The notes: generated by a model not told the origin, from the letters alone. A DNA stretch of 64,000 nt from Massospora cicadina (GCA_022478985.1 JAKSZP010015905.1:62001-126000), one strand, 5' to 3'; positions 19,800-32,429 are shown, counted from the first letter of the stretch. Translations and numbers: made by a program.

Positions 19800-22480
19800 G
19801 GATTTAATAATCAAAGGAAGAATGATGTGGAAAAACATTGTTAAATGATGGAAGATAGTATTGCCAAATTAATCTGGGCTTGAGCTGCCACTGACCCAAT
19901 GGTAGCTGAAAATACTGAGACTCACACCTTTATCCTCGATTTAGTAAATGGAGATGAAAAATCATGAGTCCTGTCAATGATATTATGTGACAATTTAAAT
20001 GCTTAAGGAAAATATGAAAGGAGAAATCAATAAAAATTTGTACCAAGTTGGAAATTGTCAACAAAATCTGCGTTGGAATTGGTAACCAATTTTAGGTTGG
20101 ATTTGCTATGAATGAAAGATCAATTTGGATGATGAGATGTTATATATGAGAAAGAAAACTACAAACTTTTAAAATCATTTATCTGATATATGGAAGAGAG
20201 AAGCCTTACTCTGAAAGGAAGTTGAGACATTAAAATGGCTTTAAAGAGTGAGATGGTAAAGAATCATCAACTCCAGGAAGATGACCGGAAATTTAAGACC
20301 TGGGAGAATAAAGTCCTTAAAGCAATTAGATGATATTACTGGAATAGAAGTGTAAATGTAAATGGGAGGAATACCATGATGAAGAATTTTTTAAAGAATA
20401 ATTGGAAAATATGGAAGCTGAAAGTAACACTGAGAGTACAATTCAACCTATTTGGAAGATTCAACAGTTATTGAAGCCCTTCCAAAAATGTCCCTGCGAG
20501 AATTTATGATTGGCTCACTTATTGAACATATTCCTGTTTTGATAATTGGGAAGAGTTTTGGCCAATAAATCCTTGATTATGCTATGTGTCTTATAGTATT
20601 TCCTAACCGTTTGGAAGCTCACAAAGCTAAGTAATAGTAATTAACTCTTTTAGTGTCTTCTTTAATAAAATTTACCTCTCTGATCAGGAACTCTCCAGAC
20701 ACAGGTAATATGACAAGCTCCCCTGAATGCTTGTCTACACTTCTTAATATGAAGATCAAATTAAGGTAAAATATATAAGATGAAAATAGGAATATATGGA
20801 AATATGATGTTTTTATTTTATGCCAGGCACTGGTATTTTATATCTCTAGATCATCTCCTGGCCATACTCATCTATTATATGAGTTCACTAAAACCATGCC
20901 AATCCGCTATGGATTATGGTAGTGGTTATTACAATATCCTCAAGTTAATTTGGCCCTTGAATTAACTAAATTACAAACATTTAAGCCCAAATGGAGGCAT
21001 TACTGCTCTCATAATTAGGAAGATTACTAAGCTTAATTTTAGCACCTCAGTGGTGTATATTTTCCTCTAAACCAGCCCTATTACGTTTCATCATACAGCT
21101 GATGAAATACAATAAATGGGGAAAACATATAGAGTTTGAGTAATGATGCGCCCCTAATTGGGATGTCAGAAGTCCTTTCAATAGTACTAGAAACTTCCTA
21201 TTCAGGACGTCCATGTGCAAGTAGTATCATGCCAATTACAAGGATTGACATACATAAAAAATAGAACTCATTAATCATTTTTGCATTTGATTTAAAAATG
21301 CAATTAGGTTTGTGCCATAAAAACACTTGGTTCACCCAAGTGGATCCCATAATTGGCCATAATATAATTATATCATAGCTATTATTAGCTACAATAATCA
21401 GGACAATCTAAGTACAATTGAGGCAGTTTTGGGATGAATCTAGTTATGAAAATAAATCAGGAAGGATCAAAGAATCCATCAATGTGAGTAATCTATCAGC
21501 ATTGATGGTTTTCGCAAAGGGTTTTTTTTAAGTCATCCATCAAAATCTAACAGATCCCAAAAGCTACTCTATTATCAGCTTTTACCAATTCAGGGTACAG
21601 CCCAAATTATTGCTGAGGACTAGAGAACACGCCTAAACTACCTATCTTCTATGAGATAACATGACTGCCTTCTTTAATTATTTTGAGATGACTATGTATG
21701 GCTATAAAAGCTGTCAGAAAGCTAATACCATTGTTAATTGTTTCGGTACTGAATGTTAGATATAATTTTACCATCTCTTTTTGAGAAAAACTGGAGTTAT
21801 AAAGAGGCGAAGGAGGCCATAATGAATGAATTTGGGAGTCCAGGGCATATGGCTGCTTTAAAACAAGTTTATATGGGCATTTAATTTAAAAATGATGAAA
21901 TTGTGGGTCCGTTCACCAATCATTTATACCAGTAAAGTCAGATTCTTACTGGTGCTATTGCAATGAGAATATTTTACGGTTGAATTGCTATTCAGAATGT
22001 GTTATAAACATATTGTGATCTTCGCCATGAAATGGCTTCAACTCTCACCAACAAGCATACCATTTCACAAATGGTAGAATTCTTAAAGGTGTTAGCAGCA
22101 AATTTTGACGCGCCATATTAAAATTTAGAACTGAATAACCAAATGACTAACAATAAGAGTTTGGGCTGAATTTCAGATAAACCAGAGAATATGGAAATCA
22201 AAGAAATTAGGATAAACCATTTGCTGGATTCAGACCAGCAAATAAGCCCTGATTGACTTTTATCAAATGTGGACAGCCTGGACACTTTACAATTACTGTG
22301 GACAAAGATGGTCTAAAGTTCAAAAAACTTGGTGCAACCAAAGGAGAAGAATGAGACTCTTGAGGTGCTGAAAAAAGTTCATGTATTTTAGACGCAGAAC
22401 AGTCTAGAGCTTCATACAAACAAGTTTCTATAATAAACTTTTTGATTTAAGACACATCGGTATTAGTTGCAGATAGTACT
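19800..22480 (+). pseudogene. Gag of G1, decayed
   Basis: The plus frame near 21800-22090 reads YKEAKEAIMNEFGSPGHMA, then VGPFTNHLYQ, TGAIAMRIFYG and MASTLTNKHTISQMVEFL, broken by single stops. That pattern of a helical capsid-like domain ahead of a zinc knuckle is typical of Ty3 Gag. Near 22255 FIKCGQPGHFTITV is a degenerate CCHC knuckle with two of its four ligands lost. The upstream part (19150-21780) has no readable motif but should hold the gag start. Protease follows about 350 bp on. Confidence 0.6.
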
Positions 22481-22839
22481 AAAAAAGCCTAAGTTAGAAC
22501 ACTTACATCAAGTGGTATACCAAGATGTGAACGCAGTAATCAGGTCAAAGTAAGGGGATCAAACCAAATAGTTTGAAAGAAGTAGTTTGCCTGTATCTAT
22601 AATTCATAGATAAGGTCTGAACAGCTGAAAATGAAGCTTAATTATTTATGCTGTTAAAAGACGTTATTGTATTGATTCTGATCGGTACTAATAGAGAATT
22701 GTTACCTGATATATCCATATAATTTGATCCACACTTTTGATTCAGTTAATAAATCCATTATACATGCATTGGATCATAGTTTTTTATTACTATTCCGAGT
22801 GTACATATACATGTATTATAGTAAACTGAGTAATCATCA

Positions 22840-23340
22840 AAGTAACTATTGACAGTGGAGCGCCAATCAATATAGTCTCTACTAAATTGGTCAAGAAATT
22901 GAAAGCTAATCCAGATTTGGAGCATCAAAACAGTATGAGACAGCTGGTCCTGACTCAACTACTTCTTGAAGGGCATATAATGCTTTGACCCTCTGGTTTA
23001 AATCCTTAGTCATGTCAGCACTGGAAATTGTTCTAGATAACCAGAGTTATGACATTCTTATCTGCACTGACTTCATGCATAAGTATGGGATAAAGTGTGA
23101 TCTTTAGGAAGATACTCTGTCAATTCTCATCCAGATGAGGATTTTGATATACCAATGGAAAGGAAAAGCGCCCCACAGTAAGAGAAACGAGTTTTTAAAC
23201 TTGGTATACAAAGATGGAATCATACCTTTTGAATACCAATTAGTTGGTAAGAAGGCCCAAAATAACCAAAGTACATTAATGAAAATTGTGGAATATTTGT
23301 ATGAGCAAAGGATGATAAACCTATTCTGTAAGGAATGTTA
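22840..23340 (+). pseudogene. Aspartic protease and pol linker of G1
   Basis: VTIDSGAPINIVSTKLVKKL starts near 22843 and carries an intact DSGA active site. Farther along, ILICTDFMHKYGIKCDL (near 23055-23105) matches the ILLGxDFLxxY part of retroviral-type proteases. The reading then continues as a 68-codon frame (23135-23341). The homologous protease of G2 (55290-55694) has DIGA. Copy B interrupts the coding region about 380 bp later. Confidence 0.7.
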
Positions 23341-23701
23341 AAATCGTGGAAACCAGGCTAACATTGGAAATGCTGGAACAATTATATGTGGAGATCAAAG
23401 CTCCTTAGAAAAGTTCAAGGATTGAACCATGGGTAGCTCCAGGGATTAGAAACCTCAATCATAAGGAGGTTATATACTATTAGCTAATCTAGGAAATACT
23501 ACAATGGAATTCAAGCGTCATCAAGTAGTTGCATTTGCACAACTGAATCCAGTGTCATACATTTGTTCTTTCCATGAATTCAGAGAGTTCAATGAATTAG
23601 GGCACACAGAGAATCTGCCAGTAATATTCATACGGTATTTAAAAGAGACAATTAGCAGGTCTGATGGAAGATTAAAAAGAAGAAGTTCTGATTTTATAAA
23701 A

Positions 23702-23720
23702 AATATGAGTACTTATCTTT
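23702..23720. repeat. Probable target-site duplication of copy B (left)
   Basis: AATATGAGTACTTATCTTT resembles AATATGAGTTATCTTT at 25642-25657, differing by a 3-nt gap. It lies directly before the element start, CCACTCAACATCACTTTTT. Confidence 0.55.
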
Positions 23721-25641
23721 CCACTCAACATCACTTTTTAAGTGAATTTATTAGAAAGCATCTGTTAATTTTCCATCACCACCTACACCGTATCAGTTTT
23801 CCATTTATGTCAGCAGATATGCCATCTGCTGCCCCAGCGTGAGGCAGCAACGCTCCACCTGTAAGCGTTTTCCACCCAGCAGGCAAACGCATGTGAACTG
23901 GCTCATCCAGTCCTCCTAATGCATCAGGTCAATTTGTCCCTCCAAGGGACTTATTATTACACTTGGCGCGAGTCCACCCAACCCGTCCCCACCCACTTGC
24001 CCTACCCCAATTCAATATTTGCTTTTGCCTCTGAGTTAAATATAGGTGTCTCTTTCCATATGCTGACAAAGCAATAATTGAGCTGGCAACTTCTACGTTT
24101 TCACCAGTGGGATTTATTGACTTCCGCCCTTATAAGGGCTATTTTGATATTGGTTTTCCCACTAAAGAGGACGCAGCTGCTGCAGCAACTATGCCCTTGA
24201 TCTAAAAACACACCTAACATCACAACCTGTACACGCCTCCCCAGTGATACCATAATGGTGGTGACCTTTGCAAACCTTCCTTCGCACCTTCCTCCCTCAA
24301 ATACTCTATAAAGAATTGATGATGGGGCTATCCAAATATGGTACAAACCCCATCCTCCACTTCCTGGTCCCAAGCGGAGCTGAGAGGTTAGCGGCACCAT
24401 GGGCAATGGCCACCATTACCCACCACCAGTCAACCATAGCCCAGCACATCCCACCATGTGCCCATATCCCATATGCACCAGATCACTTCTTTTGGGCTCG
24501 TATAGACAATGGTTGCACCATTTTCCCCTCTGTCATGAGTTGGATCATTACAAAAAAACTGTAGCTACAATTTAAAACAAGCGGAATCCGCCAAGCTACA
24601 CATGAGGCTGCATAAACAGCATTTGAGTGGGGATTTTGGCTGCCACCACCACCTCCAGCTAAACGCTCAAAAATCAACAAAACCTTTGCAAACAAAGCCC
24701 AAGCCAGCTTAATTTCTCACAATATACCTAATCAGGAGCAGGCTTGGACCCATATTCAATCCAACCAATTTAATATCCCAAAACTTACTCAACCAAAACC
24801 TCGTCCTTCCAAATCAATCATGCTCAACCAAAATCCCTGGGACTTATTGGATGAATTAACTGAAGTTGGGGAAATTGTCCCACCTCCCGACTTTCTAATT
24901 AATTTGGAACCATATCTACTTTCAGATTTAGATGCCCCATTCCCACCCAAGAAATATGTTCCCAACCCCACTGCTACCCCATTCTTGAGTGACCATCAAC
25001 TTGCTGAGGCCGCTGTGGCCTCTCTGATAGCTGCCATCTCCGTGAGGCCATGGCATTATCTGTCACTGAATTTGATGAAGGGCTACATATAATCAATTAA
25101 CCTGCCAATTTCCCTGAGGTTGCAAAAGTGTAAATTGAACGATTAAGGGAAACTGCCACCTCTGCTATTAAGCAAGTTGTTGCACTAACAGAATTTCCCC
25201 CACCACACACATCACTGAAGCCAATATCACTAAATTTTCCCAGCTTCCCGATGCACGCATATAAGCTGAACACTATGTTTCCAAATTTCTGGATGCTGTG
25301 CTCCAGGCCCAGACTGCTACCAAAGAAACTAAAACTTTTCTATTTTTCCTCGACCCACATCACATGGATGCCTCAACCCCTTTGCTCTCAGCTTTGATCT
25401 GCCTCTTCATTTGTGAAGATGAAATTGATAATCTGCCTGATCCCCCCTCCCTCTCCCCCCTGCCATGGTGGGATAAGCGGTTCACAACTGCTACACCTGG
25501 TAGTTTAATTTTCCTTATTGTTTTGGTGTCTCGCCACTCATTTAGGGGCGTTTGGTTTGTGTTTTCTGTCATAATTTGTATTGGTAATGTCCATCCCCTG
25601 GCTGGCTTACCTCAAATAAAATTTAAAAAATTTAAATAATC
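23721..25641 (+). mobile_element. ORF1-only LINE-related element, copy B
   Basis: About 1,921 bp inserted in G1 pol. The 5' end (ATCTTTCCACTCAACATCAC) matches that of copy C (ATCTTTCCACTAAGAGTAAC) and resembles the LINE 5' ends. The 3' end carries GGTAATGTCCATCCCCTGGC, then TGGCTTACCTCAAATAAAAT, the tail shared with both LINEs. Between them is a single Gag-like ORF with no endonuclease or RT. Length agrees within four bases with copies C and D, which argues that this is the full unit and not a random truncation. Confidence 0.8.
23750..25560 (+). pseudogene. ORF1-only protein of copy B
   Basis: A broken ORF of roughly 600 codons. The N-terminal part has QFVPPRDLLLHLARVHP and a GFIDFRPYKGYFDIGF motif near 24110-24160. 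Next come a segment like LINE ORF1, then DHFFWARIDNGCTIF and a knuckle that has lost outer cysteines (near 24510-24560). The second half, unlike LINE ORF1, has NPWDLLDELTEVGEI (24830), HQLAEAA (25000), STPLLSALICLF (25375) and LPWWDKRF (25461), then a hydrophobic tail (GSLIFLIVLV). These motifs recur in copies C and D. The role is inferred: an RNA-packaging protein that rides on LINE machinery. Confidence 0.7.
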
Positions 25642-25880
25642 AATATGAGTTATCTTTTCACATGAAGACCACAATTTGGGATGTGCAAAGAACGTGGTAC
25701 ATTGAGTCAAGACTGGAGAATCTTGACTGATGAAGATGAGGCCCATTTAGAGGTCTTAAGCATCTGAGGCAGTGGTTGCTGAGGAAAATGATAAATTTCT
25801 AGAGCATGGAATGCTCGTTCCTTTTTCCAGTCTGTGGGAAAGTCTGATTTTAATAGTCAAGAAGAAAGAAGGTCAAGTAG
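25642..25880 (+). pseudogene. Start of G1 reverse transcriptase
   Basis: After copy B the G1 frame resumes and reaches SLWESLILIVKKKEGQV at about 25835-25880, the WASPVLIVKKKDG motif of Ty3 RTs. LINE-2 is inserted directly in the KKKEGQ codons; the RT continues at 31183. Confidence 0.7.
25862..25880. repeat. Target-site duplication of LINE-2 (left)
   Basis: AAGAAAGAAGGTCAAGTAG, a 19/19 match to 31164-31182. It encodes part of the RT motif VKKKEGQV. Confidence 0.97.
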
Positions 25881-25975
25881 AACTTTTCTCTCTCGTTGCA
25901 ATCAATTTTGCAACAAATTCAATTTGAGTCTAGGTAAAGTTTGATAATCTCACCAATGAGATTAGTTGGCGCCCA

Positions 25976-27317
25976 ATGTTAGGGAGCAGTTGGGTGAGTA
26001 GAGTTAAGGGCACAGGTGTTGGCCCCACGTCAACAAAAATTTGTAGATGCCCCAGCAAATCTGGCGGTATAGATAAAATTAATAAAAAACTGGCAGTTAC
26101 CATTTCCCCAAAAATTTTGGCTTGGCAAGCGCTGCAACCAGTTCATCAATACGCCGCACTCCCAACCACTATTGTCAGTGGAACATGGGGTGCATGTTTT
26201 CCTTGATATTCAGCAAACGGCGCTTTGGGAGATGTTCTGTGGAGATGTTACACACACATTTCCTGAACGCGGTGTACGTCGTACCCCACTCCATGCCACG
26301 TGGTTGGCTGGATCTTGGCTTCAAAACAAAGGAAGAGGCGGATGAAGCTGCAAAGGTGTGAGTAGTAGTAGACCTCCCAGATGGTCAACGGGTAGTCAAA
26401 ATGAAGCGCACCTATTGGACTAAATCAAACCAAAATTTTGTGACTTTTGACTTCCTATCTACTATGGTCAAGTGCACTGTGCTTGAGCACCACCTGAATG
26501 CTGGGCTCGCCATATATGGAGAAATACAATCCTTTGAATTGCAGTGCTTTATGCTGATGCCAAACCTGTGCACAGGTAAAGCAATTGCTATTCTCACCTC
26601 ATCTGTGGGGATAGCGGAGGATATAATTCAAATCCCTCACACCACTTTGGTCAAAATCATTGGGCAGAAGACCCATCCTTTCTGGGTCACTGTGGATAGC
26701 GCGCCTCCCATCTACACGTTCTGTCGCGCCTTTGGCTACAAGGCCCACATATGCCCCATCAAGGAGGGCATTACTCATCAAGAAATTCTCTCAGATGCAA
26801 TGGGTGGTGCAGAAGCCCATTATGAACTGGCACTAGACAATGATGAAGCCTTCCTATGAGGAGCGCAAGGCTGTTACATTCTAGTAAAGCCAGTGTCCCC
26901 ACAAGAGCAGAAGAAGGCCAAGCAGGCCCACAAGGCAGCAGCCAAGGAGGCGGCCTAGACTGTGTCCGCATTCCATCAGCCCAACTCCAGGAGGACATTG
27001 AGACTTTTGTGGTGGAAGCAGCTCGTGAATCTCTCAACCAATCAGATTGGGATGCCAAAGCTGATTGGGCCACCCAAGCTGAAATCCTAATGGACGAGGA
27101 AGTTTCACCCGATCAATTCATCCAAGCATCAATTGGGTCCAAGTTGCTCACTGGCAACCCTGCTAAAATCCCACCTCCAAGCGATGGTGCACCGCAAATG
27201 CGCACACTGCAAAAAGCTTGGCCCACAGTGGGAAAAAAGCAGAAGGCAAAAGCCAACGCGAACCCCACTGCTAAAGCTAACCATTCCAACATATACTCCA
27301 TAGCATCAGATACCTGA
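25976..27317 (+). pseudogene. LINE-2 ORF1: Gag-like protein
   Basis: I take the ATG at 25976, 95 bp from the 5' end as in LINE-1, and the stop at 27315-27317. At least three frames are used. MPRGWLDLGFKTKEEADEAA (near 26293-26355) is shared with LINE-1 ORF1 and matches the KGYFDLGF block of the ORF1-only family. MPNLCTGKAIAILTS (26560) and HPFWVTVDSAPPIYTFC (26672) follow. The zinc knuckle at 26710-26757 is degenerate (FCRAFGYKAHIC: first Cys and His lost). The C-terminal third is Ala/Lys/Gln-rich, with NQSDWDAKADWATQAEI, and probably binds RNA. ORF2 starts 75 bp downstream. Confidence 0.85.
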
Positions 27318-27392
27318 GGCGCCTACAAGCGCCATGAAGAAAAAGAGAAGGCTGAAGGGCTTAGGTGCCCTTCCCCTTGCATCTAAGGTGCA

Positions 27393-30300
27393 ATGGGGGG
27401 AGCCTTTACTTTAGGAACGTTGAACATCACGGGACCTAAGGCCTCATTGTCCTGGGCTAGGAAACTGAGTTTTTTACATAATAATTTACCCATGGACATC
27501 CTGGACATTCAGGAAACCCACTGTCTGCGCGGTGCTGAGGAATCATGGAATACCATGCTCCTCCCTTCCCTATCCTTTTGGTCTGAGCACTACGGGGTGC
27601 TGGTTTGAGTGAACAGTAATTTTAATCTATTTCATCAAATTTATACCTGAACGGCTACATCCTTGTTGTCACCTTTTCATGGGGTGAAGAAGTGCATGCT
27701 GTCATTAACATCTATGCCCCAACCTGTGCACAAGAATGTCAGAGTTTTTTGGTTGTCAATTCCCTTCCACTACATAATGACCTCTTTGTTGTTGGAGACA
27801 TGAACTGCTGGATGAACTCATCCACAGACCGCTGGCCCTCATCGACTACACCCCCACAGGGGCACATTGAACTTCACGTTCTCAAGGCCACCCTAGGGTT
27901 GTTCAATACCTTGCTGCGCCATGCTTCAATACTCACTAACATGTCGCGCCCCCACGTTTACAACGGCCAGTTAAGGTCCATGACCTGCATTGACCTTATC
28001 CTTGTGCCTTTTAAATTTCGAACCCAAAATTTTCACTTCACCATGACAAAAATCAATTTCTCTGACCATAGAATGGTGTTGATTTCCTTCCACCTTTCCT
28101 ACCCTGCAGCCCAGGCGCCAAAATGGTGCAAACTTCGCCCTGCCAACATTTCATCTCCTTGACTTTCCTCATGGGTAGAATATGTGACCTCAGCTCTGGA
28201 GTTTATTGCACCGTTATGTGCAGATCCAATTTCCACCTGGTCAACCTTCAAGGCGAGCACAATCTTCCAGGCTAGCCACCTCTCCTCCCATCACTCATGG
28301 GCTGCCTCGGTGATCATTTTGCGCACACTGGCAGAGTTGGACCACCTGGAGTCCAACGTCCCCGCTGCAGGATACAGCCTAGCTTGGGGTTACAAGTGGG
28401 CAGAAGTCGCTTCCCGCCTCAATGCACTGTTGAGACAACACAAGCACTGGGTTTGTGTTCAGTATAAAGCTAAACATATTACAGTGGGCAACACGTGCTC
28501 CGCTTTTTCCAAAAAAAATTTGCACTGCGCCAATGTTAGTCCTGCACACAGGTGCAAAGGCCAGACCACTCCATAGCAGATACACCGGCTGAAGTGGCGA
28601 TTAAGATACATAACTATTACTCTGAACTGTATTGATCCAATCCAATTCAGCTGGCCGAAGTGGCGAAATTTTTTGACTGAACCCACATCCGCACCATTTT
28701 CTGATACCCAGAGTTGATGAATTTGATTACTCAGGACAAACTCTGGTCCACCATTTGCGGTGCATCGTATAGGAAACGCCCAGGTCCAGATGGCATCCCT
28801 TGTGGGTTCTATAAGAAGTATTTCAAAGATATATCCACCTTACTAATTGCCTCTCTTAACTAATGCCTTCTGGAAACGTGCCTCCTGCCTGGTGGGCAAG
28901 AGGCCTTCACTATCACAATATACAAAAAAGGGGATAAGCTGGACTTGGCCAACTGGCGCCCCATTTCTCTTACTAACACAGACACAAAGCTTTAACTAAA
29001 ATCATGGCTAACCGTCTAGGGGTTGCTGCATCTTCTCTCATTTCCCCTGAACAATTTGGTTTCATACCTAAAAGGCCGATTTGGGACAATTACACACTGT
29101 AGCCAATGTCCGTCAATCCACGGCTTCTGGAGCACTTGTATTCTTAGACCAGCAGAAGTATTCTTAGACCAGCAGAAGGCCTATGATAGGGTAAACTGGG
29201 AATACCTCAGCGCCTGCCTCCACAAGTTCCGCCTCCCCCCTCGCTTCATCAATTGGGTGATGTTGCTAACGGAATCCGCCACAATGGCTGTGCGTGGCCC
29301 TGGCTTTCTCACTGACGTAGTTCTCCCTCAAAGGGGACTGTGTCAAGGGGACCCTCTTAGCCCATTCTTGTATAACTTCAGCCTTGACCCACCTCTTAAA
29401 AATGTGAATGGCCACCTAACTGATGTCCATGTGCAAGGCCAGGAACCAGTCAAGATTTTGGCATTTGATGATGATTGTGTGGTTGGGGTATCTAACAATC
29501 ATGATGCACGCGCGCTTCTAGATATTATCCAGGTTTACTCCAGGGTAAGTAACGCAGCACTCAACGCCTTCAAAACCGAAATTGTTCTCCTTGGTCAGTA
29601 TCAAGCATGCTGGGCCCCAGAACCCTGTTTCCTGCCCACCTCATCAGCTAGCGCCCGAGTTAGCTTGCCCTGCCCACCCCACACCGCCCCGTTTGTGCTC
29701 CCCTTTGTGCCAAGCCCCACCGTTGGCCCTGTCCGCCATCTGGGGGTGTGGCTGGAGGCATGAGGGTACGCCTCATCAGTGATGGAAAACCATATCCTAG
29801 ACAACATGACAAAACGCATAGCTTCCCTTAGAGCCCGTCAGACCTCCCTTACATGCAGGGTAGTGCTTGACAGCTCTATGCTCCTCTCTAAAGTTTGGTT
29901 TGGGGCCCACGCCATCGCTTTTCCCCCATGTTTCTTCAAGTCACTATACGCCCTTCTACAAGGGTGGCTTTGGTTGGGCCACCCACCACCAGTGCGCCTG
30001 AATGTCATGTTTGGCCCTCGAAATTGTGGTGGTATGGGTCTGCTCAACTTTGAGACACATGCCACCAAAATACTTGGAACCTGGATCGCACCCGTTACTA
30101 ACCCTACTATTCCAGCCCAACACTGGTCCTGCGCGGCCTGTTCCAACTTTTCCCACACCCTGGGCCTCACCAATCCTTTCCACACCCACTCTCTGTTGAA
30201 GTACCTTGCCTCACATCCTTCTGCAGCTGGCCTACATGGGACATCGCCCCACTTCAAAAGGATCCTCCTCTCCATGCAGAGCGCTGAGTGGAGAATTTTC

Positions 30301-30990
30301 ATCTGTGGGCGCACCACCCAGAGGGGGAGTCCCTCTCCTCTTTTCACCCAGGAAGTACAAGGACTTCCTATTCTGAACTGAGTTATACCCATACAACCCC
30401 TACCATGTCCAGGGTGGACTACCTGGACATGATGGACATCCCCTACCCCCTTGATACCAAGAAAGCCATTTGGAATTATGCCCACCACCCTCTTCTGCAG
30501 CCACATATTCGTTCCCATGTGTGGCGCTGATTGAGATGGGTATACCATACTGCGAACGCTCTAACGCTTAGCACTTATCCTATGTCATGTGTGGCCAGTA
30601 CAAAACGCTGGTTCACTGCCTGGAGAAGTGCCCTCCATCTAAAGTGATATGGCGTGAGGTGCACCGTCTGCTTCACCAGGATCAGGAACAGCCCTTTAGC
30701 CTGTCTAAAGACATGTTTGCTTTATCCATGGCCTCCCCTCTTCCGCCCTCCCTCTGTGCCTTGGTAGTCACAATCGCTATGTGGACTATCCACACGATCA
30801 TCTTGGATGCCATCTAAGGCTCCACCCCCACCCTCCAAGAAGCTGTACACCAGTTCTGGTTGCACTTAATGGGCCACTTTTAAGCGTGGATGTTTGGGTA
30901 CCTCCCACCATGGCGCTGCTAGTTGGTCTCATCCTGGTTCCCAGTTTGGTTCATTGTTTCAGACCCCTTCCTCCATACGTGCTCAATAGT
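27393..30990 (+). pseudogene. LINE-2 ORF2: APE endonuclease, reverse transcriptase
   Basis: Starts at ATG 27393 with the APE domain: LGTLNITGPKASL, QETHCL (27511), YAPTC (27713), GDMNCW (27796), TCIDLIL (27987), NFSDHRMV (28057; catalytic SDH intact, unlike LINE-1). RT: KKGDKLDLANWRPISL (28925), QFGFIPKRPIWDN (29050), QKAYDRVNW (29172), GLCQGDPLSPFLYNF (29335) and FDDD at 29464-29475 in place of FADD. A C-terminal cysteine motif ending HCLEKCPPSK lies at 30605-30640. The TAA at 30817 ends one frame, but homology to LINE-1 continues to about 30990. Several frameshifts and stops make it inactive. Confidence 0.92.
29138..29177 (+). repeat. 20-bp tandem duplication in LINE-2 RT
   Basis: GTATTCTTAGACCAGCAGAA occurs twice back to back (29138-29157 and 29158-29177). 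The unit encodes the start of the VFLDQ(Q/E)KAYDR catalytic motif. Twenty bases is not a multiple of three, so the duplication shifts the frame. LINE-1 has a single copy of this segment. Confidence 0.95.
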
Positions 30991-31094
30991 GGTGCAAGCC
31001 CCTGCACACGTGACCCCCCTCCTTCTCTTGGCGTTCCCGCTGGCAACAGGAGATAGCTTTTGCTTCTCTGGGGTGCCCTCCTCTTGCTGAAGTT

Positions 31095-31163
31095 TTGGTT
31101 CTCTTTTAATTGTTTTATTGGAAGTGTCTGTCCCCTGGTTGGCCTTCCCCAAATAAATAATAT
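31095..31163 (+). promoter_or_regulatory. LINE-2 3' tail, shared recognition-type end
   Basis: GGAAGTGTCTGTCCCCTGGT, then TGGCCTTCCCCAAATAAATA. It matches the LINE-1 and ORF1-only tails in order and position and includes an AATAAA. Confidence 0.8.
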
Positions 31164-31182
31164 AAGAAAGAAGGTCAAGTAG
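31164..31182. repeat. Target-site duplication of LINE-2 (right)
   Basis: AAGAAAGAAGGTCAAGTAG, identical to 25862-25880. The G1 RT frame continues from here. Confidence 0.97.
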
Positions 31183-31700
31183 CTTTAATTAATTACCATA
31201 TATATAACAAAATTATGAATAAGGATACATATCCCTTACTGAAGATTAACGAAGGATTGGCCACTAGGTGGGCTAATTTTCTTCTCAGCAATGGACTTAG
31301 TCTCTAGGTACTGGCATATTGATATGTGTCAGAAGACCAAGAAAAATGTGCGTAAATAACCGAATAGGTTCTATATGAGCCTACAAGGATTCCTCAAGGC
31401 TTATGAAATGCAACCATAACTTTCAGTGGGTGATGGGTATGTTTTGTCAGACTTAAAGTTATCTTACATCTTGAACTATTTAGATGATATCAACACGTTC
31501 AGTTAGAAATTTATTGACCTTCCACATCATTTTAGAAGAAGTATTTAAGAGGCTGCGTTTGATAATCTGAAGACCAAGCCGCAAAAACGTTATTTTTTGA
31601 AGGATGGTTTGAGATTTCTATGGTTTATTATTAAGACAATAGTTTAAACTACAGGCACAGAAGGTGGAGGCCATAGAACAGATGTCAATCCAAGGAGTGT
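31183..31700 (+). pseudogene. G1 reverse transcriptase, distal part
   Basis: FFSAMDLVSRYWHIDM (31284-31335) is the catalytic KLDLRSGYHQI block with its Asp kept. PRIPQGL and NATITF (near 31385-31425) match the PFGLxNAPxTF block. NYLDDINTFS (31474-31503) is the YxDD box with both aspartates intact, unlike G2 and G3. Stops between motifs make it non-functional. With 25642-25880 it forms one RT cut by LINE-2. Confidence 0.8.
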
Positions 31701-31879
31701 TCACGATATCCAGTTTTTTAGAAATGGTTGTCTATCATTGCTGAATCATTTGGGATTTCGTGAAGAAGGCTGATTAGTTATTTCACCTCCTGAAGGATCT
31801 GAAGAAAGGGTTTGTTTGGAATGAAGAGGCTCGGAATGCCTTTAATAAATCATTGAAGTACTGACAACAAGTCCTATCC

Positions 31880-32230
31880 TCAAGTATCTAAAATTAGAAA
31901 AACCATTCATAATCCAGTCAGACGGGCTGCTTCTGGTGAAGGGGCATACTCAGCCAAGTGGACTAACGTGGAGAAGAACATCCTATGGCTTACATTAGCT
32001 GCGTATTATCAAAGGATGAAAGAAATTATATGGTCACCAAGAATGATTTTCTTACAAGCATGATGCCTGTAAGCAGTTTCTCATATAATCATGGGATGCA
32101 TTTTAAGGTCATTACTAACCATGCCTCTCTCCAGTGGTTACAGATTTTGAAGAACTTGAGGGGAGATTGGCTCAGCGGGCCTTAAAAAGTACAGGCCTAC
32201 TAATCAAAATCAAATATTATGCTGGAGATA
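31880..32230 (+). pseudogene. G1 RNase H
   Basis: EKPFIIQSDG near 31895-31925 is the start of RNase H with its first Asp. In the 31985-32185 frame, KDERNYMVTKNDFLT is followed by GMHFKVITNHASLQWLQILK. This matches the ERNYSVTEWE...FxVxTDHxSLxWL pattern of Ty3 RNase H, with the Asp of TDH replaced by Asn. It lies between RT and integrase. Confidence 0.7.
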
Positions 32231-32429
32231 AAGTTTAAAGTTTCCCTCAAATTTTTCAGGTTGCCAGAACTTCTTGCTGTGCAAGATCATGCCAGTGACC
32301 TGTTTGATTAAATGATCTGAGGGGAGTTGAAGGATGACCAGTAGAAATACAAATTACGTTGCAAAAGGCCAGGATAAACGGAACAAGTAAATGGCAACTT
32401 GTAAAGTAATGTATTTATAAGAGCCTTTT

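Larger units (their letters stand above)
25881..31163 (+). mobile_element. LINE-2: near full-length non-LTR retrotransposon
   Basis: A 5,283-bp insertion set by a perfect 19-nt duplication within G1 RT. Same plan as LINE-1: leader (AACTTTTCTCTCTCGTTGCA), ORF1, ORF2 and a tail with TGTCTGTCCCCTGGTTGGCC then CCCCAAATAAATAATAT. The sequence is more GC-rich than its host. Coding damage includes a 20-bp tandem duplication in RT. It is related to LINE-1 but clearly a different lineage or subfamily; many codons differ while the protein motifs stay. Confidence 0.95.

Noticed and set aside
29838..30548. 236-codon open frame on the minus strand
   Set aside because: It lies wholly antisense to LINE-2 ORF2, whose plus-strand homology to LINE-1 is clear. 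The frame is a by-product of the GC-rich coding strand; no recognisable domain.
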